Part shown: positions 6,386-14,102 of the stretch, piece by piece
Numbering within the stretch: the first letter of the stretch is position 1
Layout: each line of letters begins with the position of its first letter
From: Deltaproteobacteria bacterium
GTDB lineage: Bacteria; Desulfobacterota; Desulfuromonadia; Desulfuromonadales; Geopsychrobacteraceae
Reading direction: 5' to 3'
Assembly (NCBI GenBank): GCA_009993495.1
Contig: JAACTI010000104.1
Span: forward strand, 1-26,349
Length of the DNA: 26,349 bases
Translations under genes and position numbers: made by a program
Notes under the pieces: generated by a model
Seen by the model: the letters and a program-made list of their open reading frames with translations, nothing else
Told to the model about the DNA's origin: nothing
Databases searched by the model: none

Positions 6386-8584
6386 TCAGGCCTCCTTCTG
6401 TAGACGTACAAAGTTAACCCGCATACCGGTGGTACCGGCAATTGGATCAACCACATATTTAGAAATCAATTCCTGATCGCTGACGCCACGGTTAAAGGCT
6501 TTGCTTAAACGTTCGCTTTGCAGGCCGAACCCATGCACCATATAGACGCAATCTTCACGAATTCGCTCGGTAACCTTCAGACGGATGTGGCCTTTTTTGA
6601 TGTGATCCTGATTGACCAGGGCCACATAATCGCCGTTTTTCAGCCCCAGTTTGGCTGCAGGCCGCGGATTGAGCCACAGCTCGTTCTCGCTGAAGAGTTC
6701 ATTCAGAACTGGATTGTTGACCGTACGGCTGAAGGTATGCACCGGACTGCGTCCATAGAGCAGGCGGAATTCATCGGCCTGGGGTTGCTCGTTACGCACA
6801 TAGCGCGGCAGGGGGTCAAAATCGAGCAGTTCCAGTTCTTCACTATAAAGTTCAATTTTTTTCGAAGCGGTTTTAAACACCGGCGGGTTGCCGGGGGCGA
6901 TATAGGCGTTTTCACTGTTGGGAATCAGCACCACGCCTTTTTCTTTCAGCTCATCGAAATCGATATCCCAGGCCAGGCAATCCTCTTCGAGTTTTTCAGC
7001 ATAGGTCTGCCAGGGGAAGTAGGCTTCCAGGCCGAGCTTGCGGCTGAGTTCTTTGGCTATCCACCAGCCGGGCTTGGAATTGTAAAGTGGCTCGATCGCC
7101 GGCTGACGGATAGACAAACGCAGGTCGCGACCACGCAGTTGGGCGATGCTGTCATGGCGCTCCAGATAGCTGCACTCGGGCAGAATGACATCGGCATGCA
7201 CCACGGTGTCGGTGGGCATCATATCCACTGCGACCAGAAAATCGAGCTGCTTGATGGCGGCACGGGTTTCGTCGGGATTGGGCAAGGCGGCGAGCAGATT
7301 GGTACCGCTGACAAACCAGCCTTTGATCGGATAGGGCTGGCCGCTGAGGGTCGAGGCGCGCACCACGTTGGTGACGCCTTCGCCGCCGGCAAAGGGGTAG
7401 CCGCCACGATTCAGCGCCGGACGCCCCGGTTTGGGGTAGGCTTTGCCCGCAGGCAGCGGCGGCAATTTGGCCTTGCTGGCCAGATAAATACCGCCCTTAC
7501 GCCCCCAGGTGCCGAGCAGAGCTTGCAAAATAATAATCGCGCGGCTGCGCTGCACATCCTGGCCATCCCAGGTGACGTGACGACCAGGATGCAGGGCCAC
7601 CGCCGGTGCATTCTTCGCCATCAGCTGGGCCGTCTCGATGATCACCGCCGGGCTGAGGTCGGTCTCTTTAGCGGCCCACTCTGGAGTATATTCATCATAC
7701 TGGCCGATCATTTCTTCCAGGCCATTGGCGTAGGCCTCAAGATAAGCGGCATCGTACCAGTGATTTTTCAAAATCAGATGCGTCCAGGCGAGTAACAAGG
7801 CCATGTCGGTGCCGGGGCGGATGGGCAGCCAATAATCGGCCTTACCCGCCGCAGTGGAAAATCGGGGATCAACCACAACAATTTTGGCGCGGTTGCCGAT
7901 GGCCTGGGTAAAATCCTGCACCTGGGAACTGTGCATATTTTCGCCCAGATGGGAACCGAGCAGCACCACCATTTTGCTGTTGGCCATATCCAGGCGTTCG
8001 GGCGAGCCGATGTCTGAGCCGGTGGTAATATCGTAGGCCGCAACCCGCGGGCCGCGACACTGGGCAAAGGAGGGCATGGCGACATTGGGCGAGCCGTAGG
8101 CCTTGACCAGGGGGAAAAAATGGCTGGTTGCCGAACCATGGGTGAACAAGGCTAAAGATTCGGGACCGTAGTCCGTCGCCAGTTTGCCCATTTTTTCCGC
8201 CACCAGACTTAAGGCTTCATCCCAGCTGGCTTCGCGATACTTGCCATCACCACGTTCACCGGTCCGGATGAGGGGCGCTTTGAGCCGGTCGGGGTCATAA
8301 AGCAGACCTAGTCCACCATTGCCGCGGCCACATAAGACGCCACGACTGTGGGGGTGCAAAAAATTTCCTTCGAGTTTAACAACTTTATCAGCGACAACCT
8401 TGGCGAAAGCACCACATTTCCAGAAACACATTTCACAATAGGTCGCAACATAGCGCCCTTCAGCGGCCGCAATTTCTGCGGCACTCAGCATTTGCCAGGG
8501 CGGCAGCGCACTGGCCATAGCCCAGCCGGCCGCAGTGGCGCCGCTGATTTTTAAAAATTGACGACGGGAACAAAAGTTTTTCAA
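6386..8584 (-). CDS. Tat-exported molybdo-bisMGD oxidoreductase, PsrA/PhsA/SrrA clade; candidate chalcogen-oxyanion or polysulfide reductase
   Basis: The 732-residue protein opens with a Tat signal (SRRQFLK) and a [4Fe-4S] site C50-x2-C53-x3-C57-x27-C85, followed by the molybdopterin oxidoreductase domain and a C-terminal dinucleotide-binding domain. The likely Mo ligand is C176 in MPSFAQCRGPR, as in PsrA/PhsA and ArrA. The size fits PsrA-type enzymes (about 730-770) rather than ArrA (about 850). The start is TTG at 8584 with aggag eight bases upstream; a three-codon ATG-CCT-TGA frame overlaps it. The gene lies between extJ-like and its own B and C subunits. Substrate cannot be read from sequence: selenite, tellurite, polysulfide, thiosulfate and tetrathionate are all possible. 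The neighbouring rhodanese and ext genes favour selenite or sulfur species. No dedicated chaperone lies beside it. Confidence 0.85.
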   Translation of the reverse strand: MKNFCSRRQFLKISGATAAGWAMASALPPWQMLSAAEIAAAEGRYVATYCEMCFWKCGAFAKVVADKVVKLEGNFLHPHSRGVLCGRGNGGLGLLYDPDRLKAPLIRTGERGDGKYREASWDEALSLVAEKMGKLATDYGPESLALFTHGSATSHFFPLVKAYGSPNVAMPSFAQCRGPRVAAYDITTGSDIGSPERLDMANSKMVVLLGSHLGENMHSSQVQDFTQAIGNRAKIVVVDPRFSTAAGKADYWLPIRPGTDMALLLAWTHLILKNHWYDAAYLEAYANGLEEMIGQYDEYTPEWAAKETDLSPAVIIETAQLMAKNAPAVALHPGRHVTWDGQDVQRSRAIIILQALLGTWGRKGGIYLASKAKLPPLPAGKAYPKPGRPALNRGGYPFAGGEGVTNVVRASTLSGQPYPIKGWFVSGTNLLAALPNPDETRAAIKQLDFLVAVDMMPTDTVVHADVILPECSYLERHDSIAQLRGRDLRLSIRQPAIEPLYNSKPGWWIAKELSRKLGLEAYFPWQTYAEKLEEDCLAWDIDFDELKEKGVVLIPNSENAYIAPGNPPVFKTASKKIELYSEELELLDFDPLPRYVRNEQPQADEFRLLYGRSPVHTFSRTVNNPVLNELFSENELWLNPRPAAKLGLKNGDYVALVNQDHIKKGHIRLKVTERIREDCVYMVHGFGLQSERLSKAFNRGVSDQELISKYVVDPIAGTTGMRVNFVRLQKEA

Positions 8585-8615
8585 GGCATTTTCTCCTTTA
8601 TCCGGTGCTTTAAAA

Positions 8616-8649
8616 ACAAAGGGAGGGCCCTTGCCGGCCCTCCCTTTGT
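8616..8649 (-). terminator. Strong hairpin with T-run between extJ-like and Mo-subunit genes (probable attenuator)
   Basis: A perfect 14-bp stem (8616-8629 with 8636-8649, arm acaaagggagggcc) and 6-base loop are followed on the minus strand by TTTTT. It lies 11 bases after the extJ-like stop and 32 bases before the Mo-subunit start. It should act as a partial terminator or an mRNA-processing stop within the operon, giving more extH-I-J message than enzyme message. Confidence 0.8.
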
Positions 8650-8659
8650 CTCTGCACGC

Positions 8660-8986
8660 TTAGCAGCCCTGAAGTTTCTGGCCAGCGGCGGCGTTTTTGG
8701 GTTTCACATCAACGGCTTCGCCGACTTTAAGTTTGGCAGCTGCCGAACTTTTAACCTTAAGATTGATGGAGTTTTCGGCCACTGCGGTCACCTTGCCCAG
8801 GCCACTGCTGGTATTCGCCAGCGCACCTTTTTTGACCCAGGGGGGCAGAGCACCCTCGATACTCAGGCTGAGGGTAGAACCATCAATTTTGGCGATCTTC
8901 CCTTCAAAGCTCATGGCCGGCAGTACCAGCACCAGGCTCAGAAGCAACGCAAGAACGAGCATCATTACGGGTTTAGGCATTAACAT
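8660..8986 (-). CDS. extJ: Small exported protein with C-terminal Cys (ExtJ-like)
   Basis: The protein has 108 residues with an N-terminal signal (hydrophobic LALLLSLVLVLPAMS) and a mature domain of about 80 residues. The mature part reads like a small beta-barrel: alternating short strands with GKIAKIDGSTLSLSI and GKVTAVAENSINLKV. It ends in an Ala/Gly-rich tail and a terminal Cys (AAAGQKLQGC), the only Cys in the protein. The frame extends to an ATG at 9004, but the aaggag that serves translation lies inside that extension, eight bases before the ATG at 8986, so 8986 is chosen. It follows the porin gene by 26 bases. Function is unknown; the ExtJ name comes from its position after extH and extI. 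Confidence 0.7.
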   Translation of the reverse strand: MLMPKPVMMLVLALLLSLVLVLPAMSFEGKIAKIDGSTLSLSIEGALPPWVKKGALANTSSGLGKVTAVAENSINLKVKSSAAAKLKVGEAVDVKPKNAAAGQKLQGC

Positions 8987-9012
8987 GAAGAATCTCCTTT
9001 GCATGTATCGGG

Positions 9013-10212
9013 TTAAAACATCACTTGCACTTGGGCGGCCAGGGTATTGAAATCCTCGGTGGTTTCGCCACGGGTGGTGCCTTCTTTATCAAAGTCGGTC
9101 ACCGAATATTCGAGGGTCAGTTTGAGCTTCTGGCCTTCAAAATAGTAGTTCAAACCGCCGCCATACCAGGTGATTTCCTGGTCATAAACATTTTTCAGTT
9201 GAGCAAAACTCCACTGTTCAGCACGGGCGAAAAACTGTAAGGGCAGGTTGGGCAGCATGTAAGCGAGCTTGACATAGCCGCCATTTTTCTCGCCGTTAAT
9301 CCCCGTCACTCCGGCGTCGGGATTCGCACCCTTGTAGGCTTCATCCAGATCGTAATCGGCATAGGCGGCCGAGGCGGTGACCGTTCCCATATCTTCGAGG
9401 GGCAGTTCACCGAAAATATCAAAGGTGTAAGCCTGATAATCCACCGCGCCGGTTTTGGCCGTGACATCGCTGTACGCAATATCTGCTTCGGTCTGATAGG
9501 CGGCACCGATGGTTAAGACTTTTTTCGCGCCCAAGTAAGTGCCTTTGTAGCCATAGCCGGTTTCGGCGTCACCCAGGGAAATATGACCACGCAGGGTGAA
9601 GCGCGGGTTTGAATCGGGGGCGGAAGCAGAGTCATTGCGACCGTTCATGACATCGGCACGATACTGAAAAATGCCGTCAAACAGATTTCCCAGCACCGCC
9701 ACTCCCTTATCGCGGGTACCCTCGTCCACGAGGGGGGCACGAATAAACAGAGAGCGATCCAGGGTCAGAGGACCTTCGCATGCTTCCAAATTTTCGCGGC
9801 TGAAGTTGTATTTAAATTTGCCCAGGCGCACTTGCAGCTGCTGGTTGTATGTCAGACGCAGTTGGGCGTCGAGAATCTGAAAATCACTGCTGTTGCCGTC
9901 ACTGACATCCAAAGGAGCGATGTTGTTGTCTTCGCGAAATTCGGTCTGGACATAAAGACCAATTTTTTCACCCCAGGCCCCCAGCAGGGCGATGCGGTTG
10001 CGGCGAAAGTTGAATTCGTTGGTGCTGTCCTCACCGCTTAACCCTGAACCCGTGTCGCGGTTGACGAACTGAAACTGGCCTTTGTAATCAATCCGCAGCA
10101 GGTTTTCGTCTAATTCACCAAAGGTCATAACCGGGCCGGCCCAGGCAAAACCTGTTCCCAGCATCAACAACACCCCCAGTAAAACGGGGATTTTTAACAT
10201 GATTTTTTTCAT
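9013..10212 (-). CDS. extI: Outer-membrane porin, OprO/OprP-like (ExtI-like)
   Basis: This 399-residue protein has a clean signal peptide (KIPVLLGVLLMLGTGFAWA/GPV) and alternating amphipathic strands to the end, finishing in ...AQVQVMF with the terminal Phe typical of outer-membrane barrels. The N-terminal segment (FNFRRNRIALLGAW, YVQTEFRED) resembles phosphate-selective porin O/P proteins. In Geobacter sulfurreducens the porin of the ext cluster has been linked to selenite and tellurite reduction (family knowledge). The start at 10212 is chosen because aaggag lies eight bases upstream and a full signal peptide follows; the frame's earlier extension to 10287 is not signal-like. A role in oxyanion entry across the outer membrane fits its position between extH and extJ. 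Confidence 0.82.
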   Translation of the reverse strand: MKKIMLKIPVLLGVLLMLGTGFAWAGPVMTFGELDENLLRIDYKGQFQFVNRDTGSGLSGEDSTNEFNFRRNRIALLGAWGEKIGLYVQTEFREDNNIAPLDVSDGNSSDFQILDAQLRLTYNQQLQVRLGKFKYNFSRENLEACEGPLTLDRSLFIRAPLVDEGTRDKGVAVLGNLFDGIFQYRADVMNGRNDSASAPDSNPRFTLRGHISLGDAETGYGYKGTYLGAKKVLTIGAAYQTEADIAYSDVTAKTGAVDYQAYTFDIFGELPLEDMGTVTASAAYADYDLDEAYKGANPDAGVTGINGEKNGGYVKLAYMLPNLPLQFFARAEQWSFAQLKNVYDQEITWYGGGLNYYFEGQKLKLTLEYSVTDFDKEGTTRGETTEDFNTLAAQVQVMF

Positions 10213-10241
10213 GACTGCGCTCCTTGAAGAAAGAGAGATCA

Positions 10242-10266
10242 CGGGCCTTTCCGGCGGAAAGGCCCG
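10242..10266 (-). other. Intercistronic hairpin between extH and extI
   Basis: A perfect 11-bp stem (10242-10252 with 10256-10266, arm cgggcctttcc) has a 3-base loop in the 68-base gap after the rhodanese gene. No T-run follows on the minus strand, so I read it as an mRNA-stabilising or processing hairpin rather than a true terminator. Confidence 0.6.
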
Positions 10267-10280
10267 CAGAAGTCGATTGA

Positions 10281-12182
10281 TTAACAACCGCCGCCTTTAG
10301 GAATAAAGGCGCTGGGCGCTTCGCCACCACTACTGGGTGCGGCACCCTGGTAGGCTTCATCTTCCTGGCGAATGCGGTTGGCGTCACCGATGTAGCCCGG
10401 TGTCGTACGCATGGCCGGCCAGTCGGTCACCTTGTTGTAGGTTTTGTTGCGATAGTTGTCTGTGCCGTTCAGATCCAAAGCTGCGCCCTGAACTGTCGCC
10501 GTGGGACGGAACATCACATATTGCGAACGCGTGATCGTATCCCAGGCCGGGTTGCCGCCCAGGCTGCCACCGGCCTTGATCGGGTCGTTAATCACTGCGC
10601 CCGACTGGCTGTCTTTAAATGCATCCGTTGCCGGGTCGTAGGTGAAGTATTTGTTCTGACCAGCGAAAAAGACCACCGAGGGCGAGGGCGCGGGGTAGCT
10701 GGGGAAGGCGGCGTAGTCGTCGTTCATAACATAGGTGGTATCGGCGGGTTCAAAGGCGGTGAGATTGGCCCATTCCTGCCAGGAGCCGTCATAGAGCCGC
10801 ACGTTCTCGAATCCGCAGATTTCTTTAAGGGCATAGTAGTAAATCGCTGCCAGGGCTCCGGAGTTGCAGTAAACCACCACCGGCGTGCTGCCATCGATAC
10901 CGGCCGCGGCAAATACCGGCAACATGTCCTCTTTGGTTTTGTAGGCTCCATTGGGCAGGGTCAGTGCGGGCACAGTGATGTTGTAGGTCGGAGTCTTGGT
11001 GATTTTGGCACCGCGAACAATGCCTTCGAAGGCGGCGGGTTTGGCACCGAGAGGAATCGCCAGCGGACCGCCATTAATGCCGTGAATCGCCAGATAGGAA
11101 CTGGCCGGGGCAGCGGTCAGATCAATCGGCGGGTTGGTGGTGGCCGAAAACGGGATATTCAAACCGGTGGCAGGATCATCATCGCGATCAAACAAAAATT
11201 CGCTCAAGGTCAGGGTGCCGTTGTTAAACAGTTTTTTTGCTGGATCATAGGCGTAACCGGCGACCTGGAAGACATCAGGGATATTGTCGGCATCGCCATC
11301 TTTAAAGTAATAGGCCGCGGGTGGCTGGCGGGTATCGAGGACGATCACCTTGTCGGGATCTTCGTCGGCCAGGGTGGTGCGGCCTGAATCGACCAGGGAA
11401 ATCAATTCGCCGATGCTGATGCGTTCATCGAGAAACCGCTGAGGAAAGTCGGCGACGCTGATATTTGAGGGGTTAATCGCGGGCAAGGTCACGCCCTTTT
11501 GCAGGGGGTTGCCTGCCATGGCATAGGCCTTGTTGCCGCCATTGAGGACGCGGATATTCTCTTTCGGAAAGCCCCAGTAACGCAGAGTCCACCACAGGCG
11601 GGCAGAGCAGAAGCCGGGATAGTCATAGCGCGAGGTGGTCAGAACGATGACATCGTCCTTGGTAATGCCATATTGTTGCAGCATCTGGTCGATCAGGGAA
11701 CCGGTGCCGACTTCGTGCTCAGAAAGCATGGGGCCATCGTCACGGTTAGTAACCTCATAACCCTCGTGGGAAACGTTGGGAATTGCGCCGGGGATATGGC
11801 CGAAGAGATTCTCGGGCATGTTACTGAAGGCTTTGTACTGGGGGCTGAGCTTGCCGTATTGCTTTTCGATATTGACCAGAACCTTGGTTTTGTCGCCAGC
11901 AAACCAGCTGTCGGTATCCGAATAAGGGAAAACCCCGGCCGGATTGGGAACGCAATCAAGAACCACCATCCGCTGGCCGGTTTCGGGCAGCACGCAGCCG
12001 TTATCGACCCAGGTTCTCACTGTCGCCGCCTCAACCAGAGTCTGGGCGCTGGCGTCACCCTGATAGGTTTCAACCGCCGGATCATCATAGCTATCCGAAC
12101 CGCACCCGGCCAAGCTCAGGGCCACAACGGCCATGGCGAGCAGGCCAATCAAAAAACTCCTGTTCATCTTTAACCCGATCAT
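10281..12182 (-). CDS. extH: Tandem-rhodanese outer-membrane lipoprotein with C-terminal Cys (ExtH-like)
   Basis: The protein has 633 residues. A lipoprotein signal (lipobox LSLAGC, lipid Cys27) is followed by two rhodanese domains. The first (residues about 65-225) resembles the inactive N-terminal domain of thiosulfate/mercaptopyruvate sulfurtransferases, with an SARLWWTLRYWG helix. The second (about 245-480, with a long insertion) has the active loop CNSGALA at Cys439, similar to the CGSGVT loop of mercaptopyruvate sulfurtransferase. About 150 further residues end in a Ser/Gly/Pro-rich stretch and the terminal residues GGGC. Gly after the lipid Cys predicts outer-membrane sorting. The ATG at 12182 has aaggagg five bases upstream; ATG 12167 is an in-frame alternative. 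It heads the operon and is divergent from a LysR gene. Likely role: sulfur, selenium or tellurium transfer at the outer membrane. Confidence 0.85.
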   Translation of the reverse strand: MIGLKMNRSFLIGLLAMAVVALSLAGCGSDSYDDPAVETYQGDASAQTLVEAATVRTWVDNGCVLPETGQRMVVLDCVPNPAGVFPYSDTDSWFAGDKTKVLVNIEKQYGKLSPQYKAFSNMPENLFGHIPGAIPNVSHEGYEVTNRDDGPMLSEHEVGTGSLIDQMLQQYGITKDDVIVLTTSRYDYPGFCSARLWWTLRYWGFPKENIRVLNGGNKAYAMAGNPLQKGVTLPAINPSNISVADFPQRFLDERISIGELISLVDSGRTTLADEDPDKVIVLDTRQPPAAYYFKDGDADNIPDVFQVAGYAYDPAKKLFNNGTLTLSEFLFDRDDDPATGLNIPFSATTNPPIDLTAAPASSYLAIHGINGGPLAIPLGAKPAAFEGIVRGAKITKTPTYNITVPALTLPNGAYKTKEDMLPVFAAAGIDGSTPVVVYCNSGALAAIYYYALKEICGFENVRLYDGSWQEWANLTAFEPADTTYVMNDDYAAFPSYPAPSPSVVFFAGQNKYFTYDPATDAFKDSQSGAVINDPIKAGGSLGGNPAWDTITRSQYVMFRPTATVQGAALDLNGTDNYRNKTYNKVTDWPAMRTTPGYIGDANRIRQEDEAYQGAAPSSGGEAPSAFIPKGGGC

Positions 12183-12336
12183 CTGTGCCTCCTTGGGGAG
12201 ATAGTTTGGGTCAATAGCTTCTTCGCTAGACCCGTTTTGAGAGATGATGTAAAATAGCCCGTTAAAGTGATAAAAGAGAAACGACTAATTTTCATAGACA
12301 CATGCATTCTGCGCATAAGCACAGAAGGGACAGCTA
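12183..12336. promoter_or_regulatory. Divergent extH / lysR control region with two dyads
   Basis: The 154-base gap between the two divergent genes holds two imperfect dyads. One spans 12208-12233 (outer arms gggtc/gaccc with tagc/gcta inside), 26 bases before the extH ATG. The other spans 12307-12326 (arms ttctgcgc/gcacagaa, seven of eight matching), just before the lysR start. LysR proteins usually bind such sites and often repress their own gene. No promoter hexamers were clear enough to place on either strand. Confidence 0.45.
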
Positions 12337-13284
12337 ATGGAGTCGGTTTATCTGAAAACCTTGATCGAAGTCGTCCGCACCGGGAGCCTGACCAAGGCCG
12401 CCGACAGCCTGTGCGTTACCCAGTCGGCGGTCTCACGCCGGATTAAATTTCTCGAAGACCGTTATGAACGTAACCTTCTCGATCGCAGCGGGCCGCTGCT
12501 GGTACCAACCGACGATGGTCAACTGGTGCTGAAAAAAGCCGAAATGATTCTCGAACTCGAAAGCGAACTGCTGGCTGAACTCACGAGTTTGAGCGGGAAA
12601 AAGCCCTTGGCCTTTGTCTGCACCCCAACTTTCGGCATCGTTCATCTGCCCGACATCCTGCGCGAATTCATGCTGAAATCCAGCGAGCTGGAAAATTTTC
12701 GTTTTGTGTTTGAAATGCCGGGGGAAATTATTAAAGGGCTGAATGACGGCTTGTATGAAATGGCGCTGATTGAACACTGCCAGTGCCTGGATCTCAAAGA
12801 TTTTGAAACCCTAGCCCTGCCGGGCGATGAAATGGTGTTTGCTGTCAGCCCTGCGCTGAATCTGGACGGCGGCGTTGAACCCCTGGAGGTCTTGTTGCAA
12901 CAGACCCTGTTTGCGCGCGATGAAGGCTGTTGTTCACGCACCCTGCTGGAAACGAATCTGCAAAAGCTGGGGCATTCGACCAAAGAATTCCACCGGATTG
13001 TGGTCTATGACGATCTGCACGTTATTGTCAGAGCCCTGATTGAGGGCGAAGGGGTGGCGTTTATTTCAAATGAACTCATTGCTGAAGACATTAAGCAGGG
13101 ACGTTTGATGACCTTCAAAGTTGCCAATTTTGTGCACAACCGTTCGCGCACCTTTTTGTACAACAACCGTTTTGCCGCTGGCGGCACCGCCGCTCTTTTC
13201 GTCGAAACCATTTTTGAACATTTTCCGCAAGTTGACAAACACCAACTTCCTTACTGCTGCAGCATGAGCCCGCAAAAAGCCTAA
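12337..13284 (+). CDS. LysR-family regulator, Cys-rich, divergent from the ext operon
   Basis: The protein has 315 residues. Residues 1-60 are the LysR helix-turn-helix (SLTKAADSLCVTQSAVSRRI), followed by a linker helix and a periplasmic-binding-like effector domain of standard length. The effector domain carries an unusual set of cysteines: C148 and C150 (HCQC), C198 and C199 (EGCCSR) and a CC pair near the C-terminus. Divergent placement against extH is the classic LysR arrangement, so the rhodanese-porin-Mo enzyme operon is the probable target. The cysteines could sense a sulfur or chalcogen species, but that is inference. The ribosome site gaaggga lies six bases before the ATG. Confidence 0.88.
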   Translation: MESVYLKTLIEVVRTGSLTKAADSLCVTQSAVSRRIKFLEDRYERNLLDRSGPLLVPTDDGQLVLKKAEMILELESELLAELTSLSGKKPLAFVCTPTFGIVHLPDILREFMLKSSELENFRFVFEMPGEIIKGLNDGLYEMALIEHCQCLDLKDFETLALPGDEMVFAVSPALNLDGGVEPLEVLLQQTLFARDEGCCSRTLLETNLQKLGHSTKEFHRIVVYDDLHVIVRALIEGEGVAFISNELIAEDIKQGRLMTFKVANFVHNRSRTFLYNNRFAAGGTAALFVETIFEHFPQVDKHQLPYCCSMSPQKA

Positions 13285-13446
13285 TGACCGCAGGTCTCGA
13301 GCTTTGTTGCCGAACATCAAGGCGGGTAGCGCTCACGCGGACTGACGGCGAACCCGCAGGGTAGTCATACCATGCGGAGCATGGATTTCTCAAAACCCCG
13401 CTGCCGCGAGGCCTGGTGGATTATTGTGAACCCGGGAGACGGATAA

Positions 13447-13812
13447 GTGATTGGCTTGATACAACGCTATTGGCTGATGTTGACCCTGGTGATGCTGGTG
13501 CTGGTGACCAGCCTGTCTTTGTGGCCGGTGAAACACGTGCCGCAAGTGCCGGGCGGCGACAAGCTGCACCATTTTGTCGCCTATGCTGGGCTGATTTTCC
13601 CCCTGGCTCTGAGCAGGCCCCGCCACTGGTTGTTGCCGGCACTGGGTTTTCTCCTGTGGAGCGCGGTAATTGAGCTGCTACAACCCTCTGTCAACCGTTA
13701 CGCCGAGTGGCACGATCTGTTCGCCAACCTTGGTGGTATCGCCAGCGGCATCGCTGCCGCCGTAATTCTTCGCCCCCGCAACAAAAAATCGGCAGAAACT
13801 CAAAAAAGTTAG
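13447..13812 (+). CDS. VanZ-like small membrane protein
   Basis: This 121-residue protein has four hydrophobic helices. It shows the VanZ-family signature: DKLHHFVAYAGL after helix 1 and EllQ...RYAEWHDLFANLGG before the last helix. The family's biochemical role is poorly defined and it is common as a lone gene. The start is GTG at 13447 with a weak upstream ggga; no ATG suits the first helix. The 162 bases between the lysR stop and this start hold only a small hairpin (ccatgc/gcatgg) and no gene. Nothing ties it functionally to its arsenic or ext neighbours. Confidence 0.75.
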   Translation: MIGLIQRYWLMLTLVMLVLVTSLSLWPVKHVPQVPGGDKLHHFVAYAGLIFPLALSRPRHWLLPALGFLLWSAVIELLQPSVNRYAEWHDLFANLGGIASGIAAAVILRPRNKKSAETQKS

Positions 13813-13823
13813 CACCAATCTTC

Positions 13824-14001
13824 CGCTGAGGCAGCGTCCCTCCCCCGCCAGGGATGAACTCTTTGTTTTATTGTATCTATTCAGCTCCGTAGCGGCAGAG
13901 CCCGAGACCCCCATTCCACGGGTCGCATGAATCCCTCCCTGGAGCTTAGCTGTCGCCATCCGGGCGACAGATACCCGTTCCATGGCGGCCCCGTGCTCTG
14001 C
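13824..14001. other. Structured non-coding stretch between vanZ and arsR
   Basis: This stretch contains nested complementary arms: hairpin 13824-13836 (cgctg/cagcg), hairpin 13837-13854 (tccct/aggga), an 8-bp hairpin at 13950-13970 (ctgtcgcc/ggcgacag) and a long-range 7-base pair gcagagc at 13895-13901 with gctctgc at 13995-14001. It carries no credible gene: the open minus-strand frame across it overlaps the vanZ gene and has no family-like features. It may be an RNA element, a repeat copy or the remains of one. I could not match it to a riboswitch class. Confidence 0.4.
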
Positions 14002-14066
14002 ATGGTTTATAGTGACGTTTTGTTCGGGCATGTCCACGATTTTTTTGCAGAGTACTCGCCCCCTCC

Positions 14067-14095
14067 TTGACAATATCCGCCTATGCGTATATAAG
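14067..14095 (+). promoter_or_regulatory. arsR promoter with operator-like dyad in the spacer
   Basis: A perfect -35 TTGACA (14067-14072) is followed after 17 bases by a good -10 TATAAG (14090-14095). The spacer holds an imperfect dyad at 14073-14092 (atatccgc / gcgtatat, seven of eight positions matching), the placement expected for an ArsR operator that blocks RNA polymerase. Transcription should begin at about 14102, one base from the arsR ATG. Confidence 0.8.
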
Positions 14096-14102
14096 TTGCG
14101 CC

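Noticed and set aside
6518..7795. Long open frame (425 codons) on the plus strand, antisense to the Mo-subunit gene
   Set aside because: It mirrors a certain gene, has no family-like motifs or ribosome site, and arises from codon bias in GC-rich third positions.
10521..11387. 288-codon plus-strand frame opposite the rhodanese gene
   Set aside because: Gly/Val/Arg-rich mirror translation of a clear lipoprotein with rhodanese domains.
13824..14001. Riboswitch (cyclic-di-GMP, cobalamin or Mo cofactor class)
   Set aside because: I looked for the conserved cores of these classes and found none; the stretch is left as an unexplained structured element.
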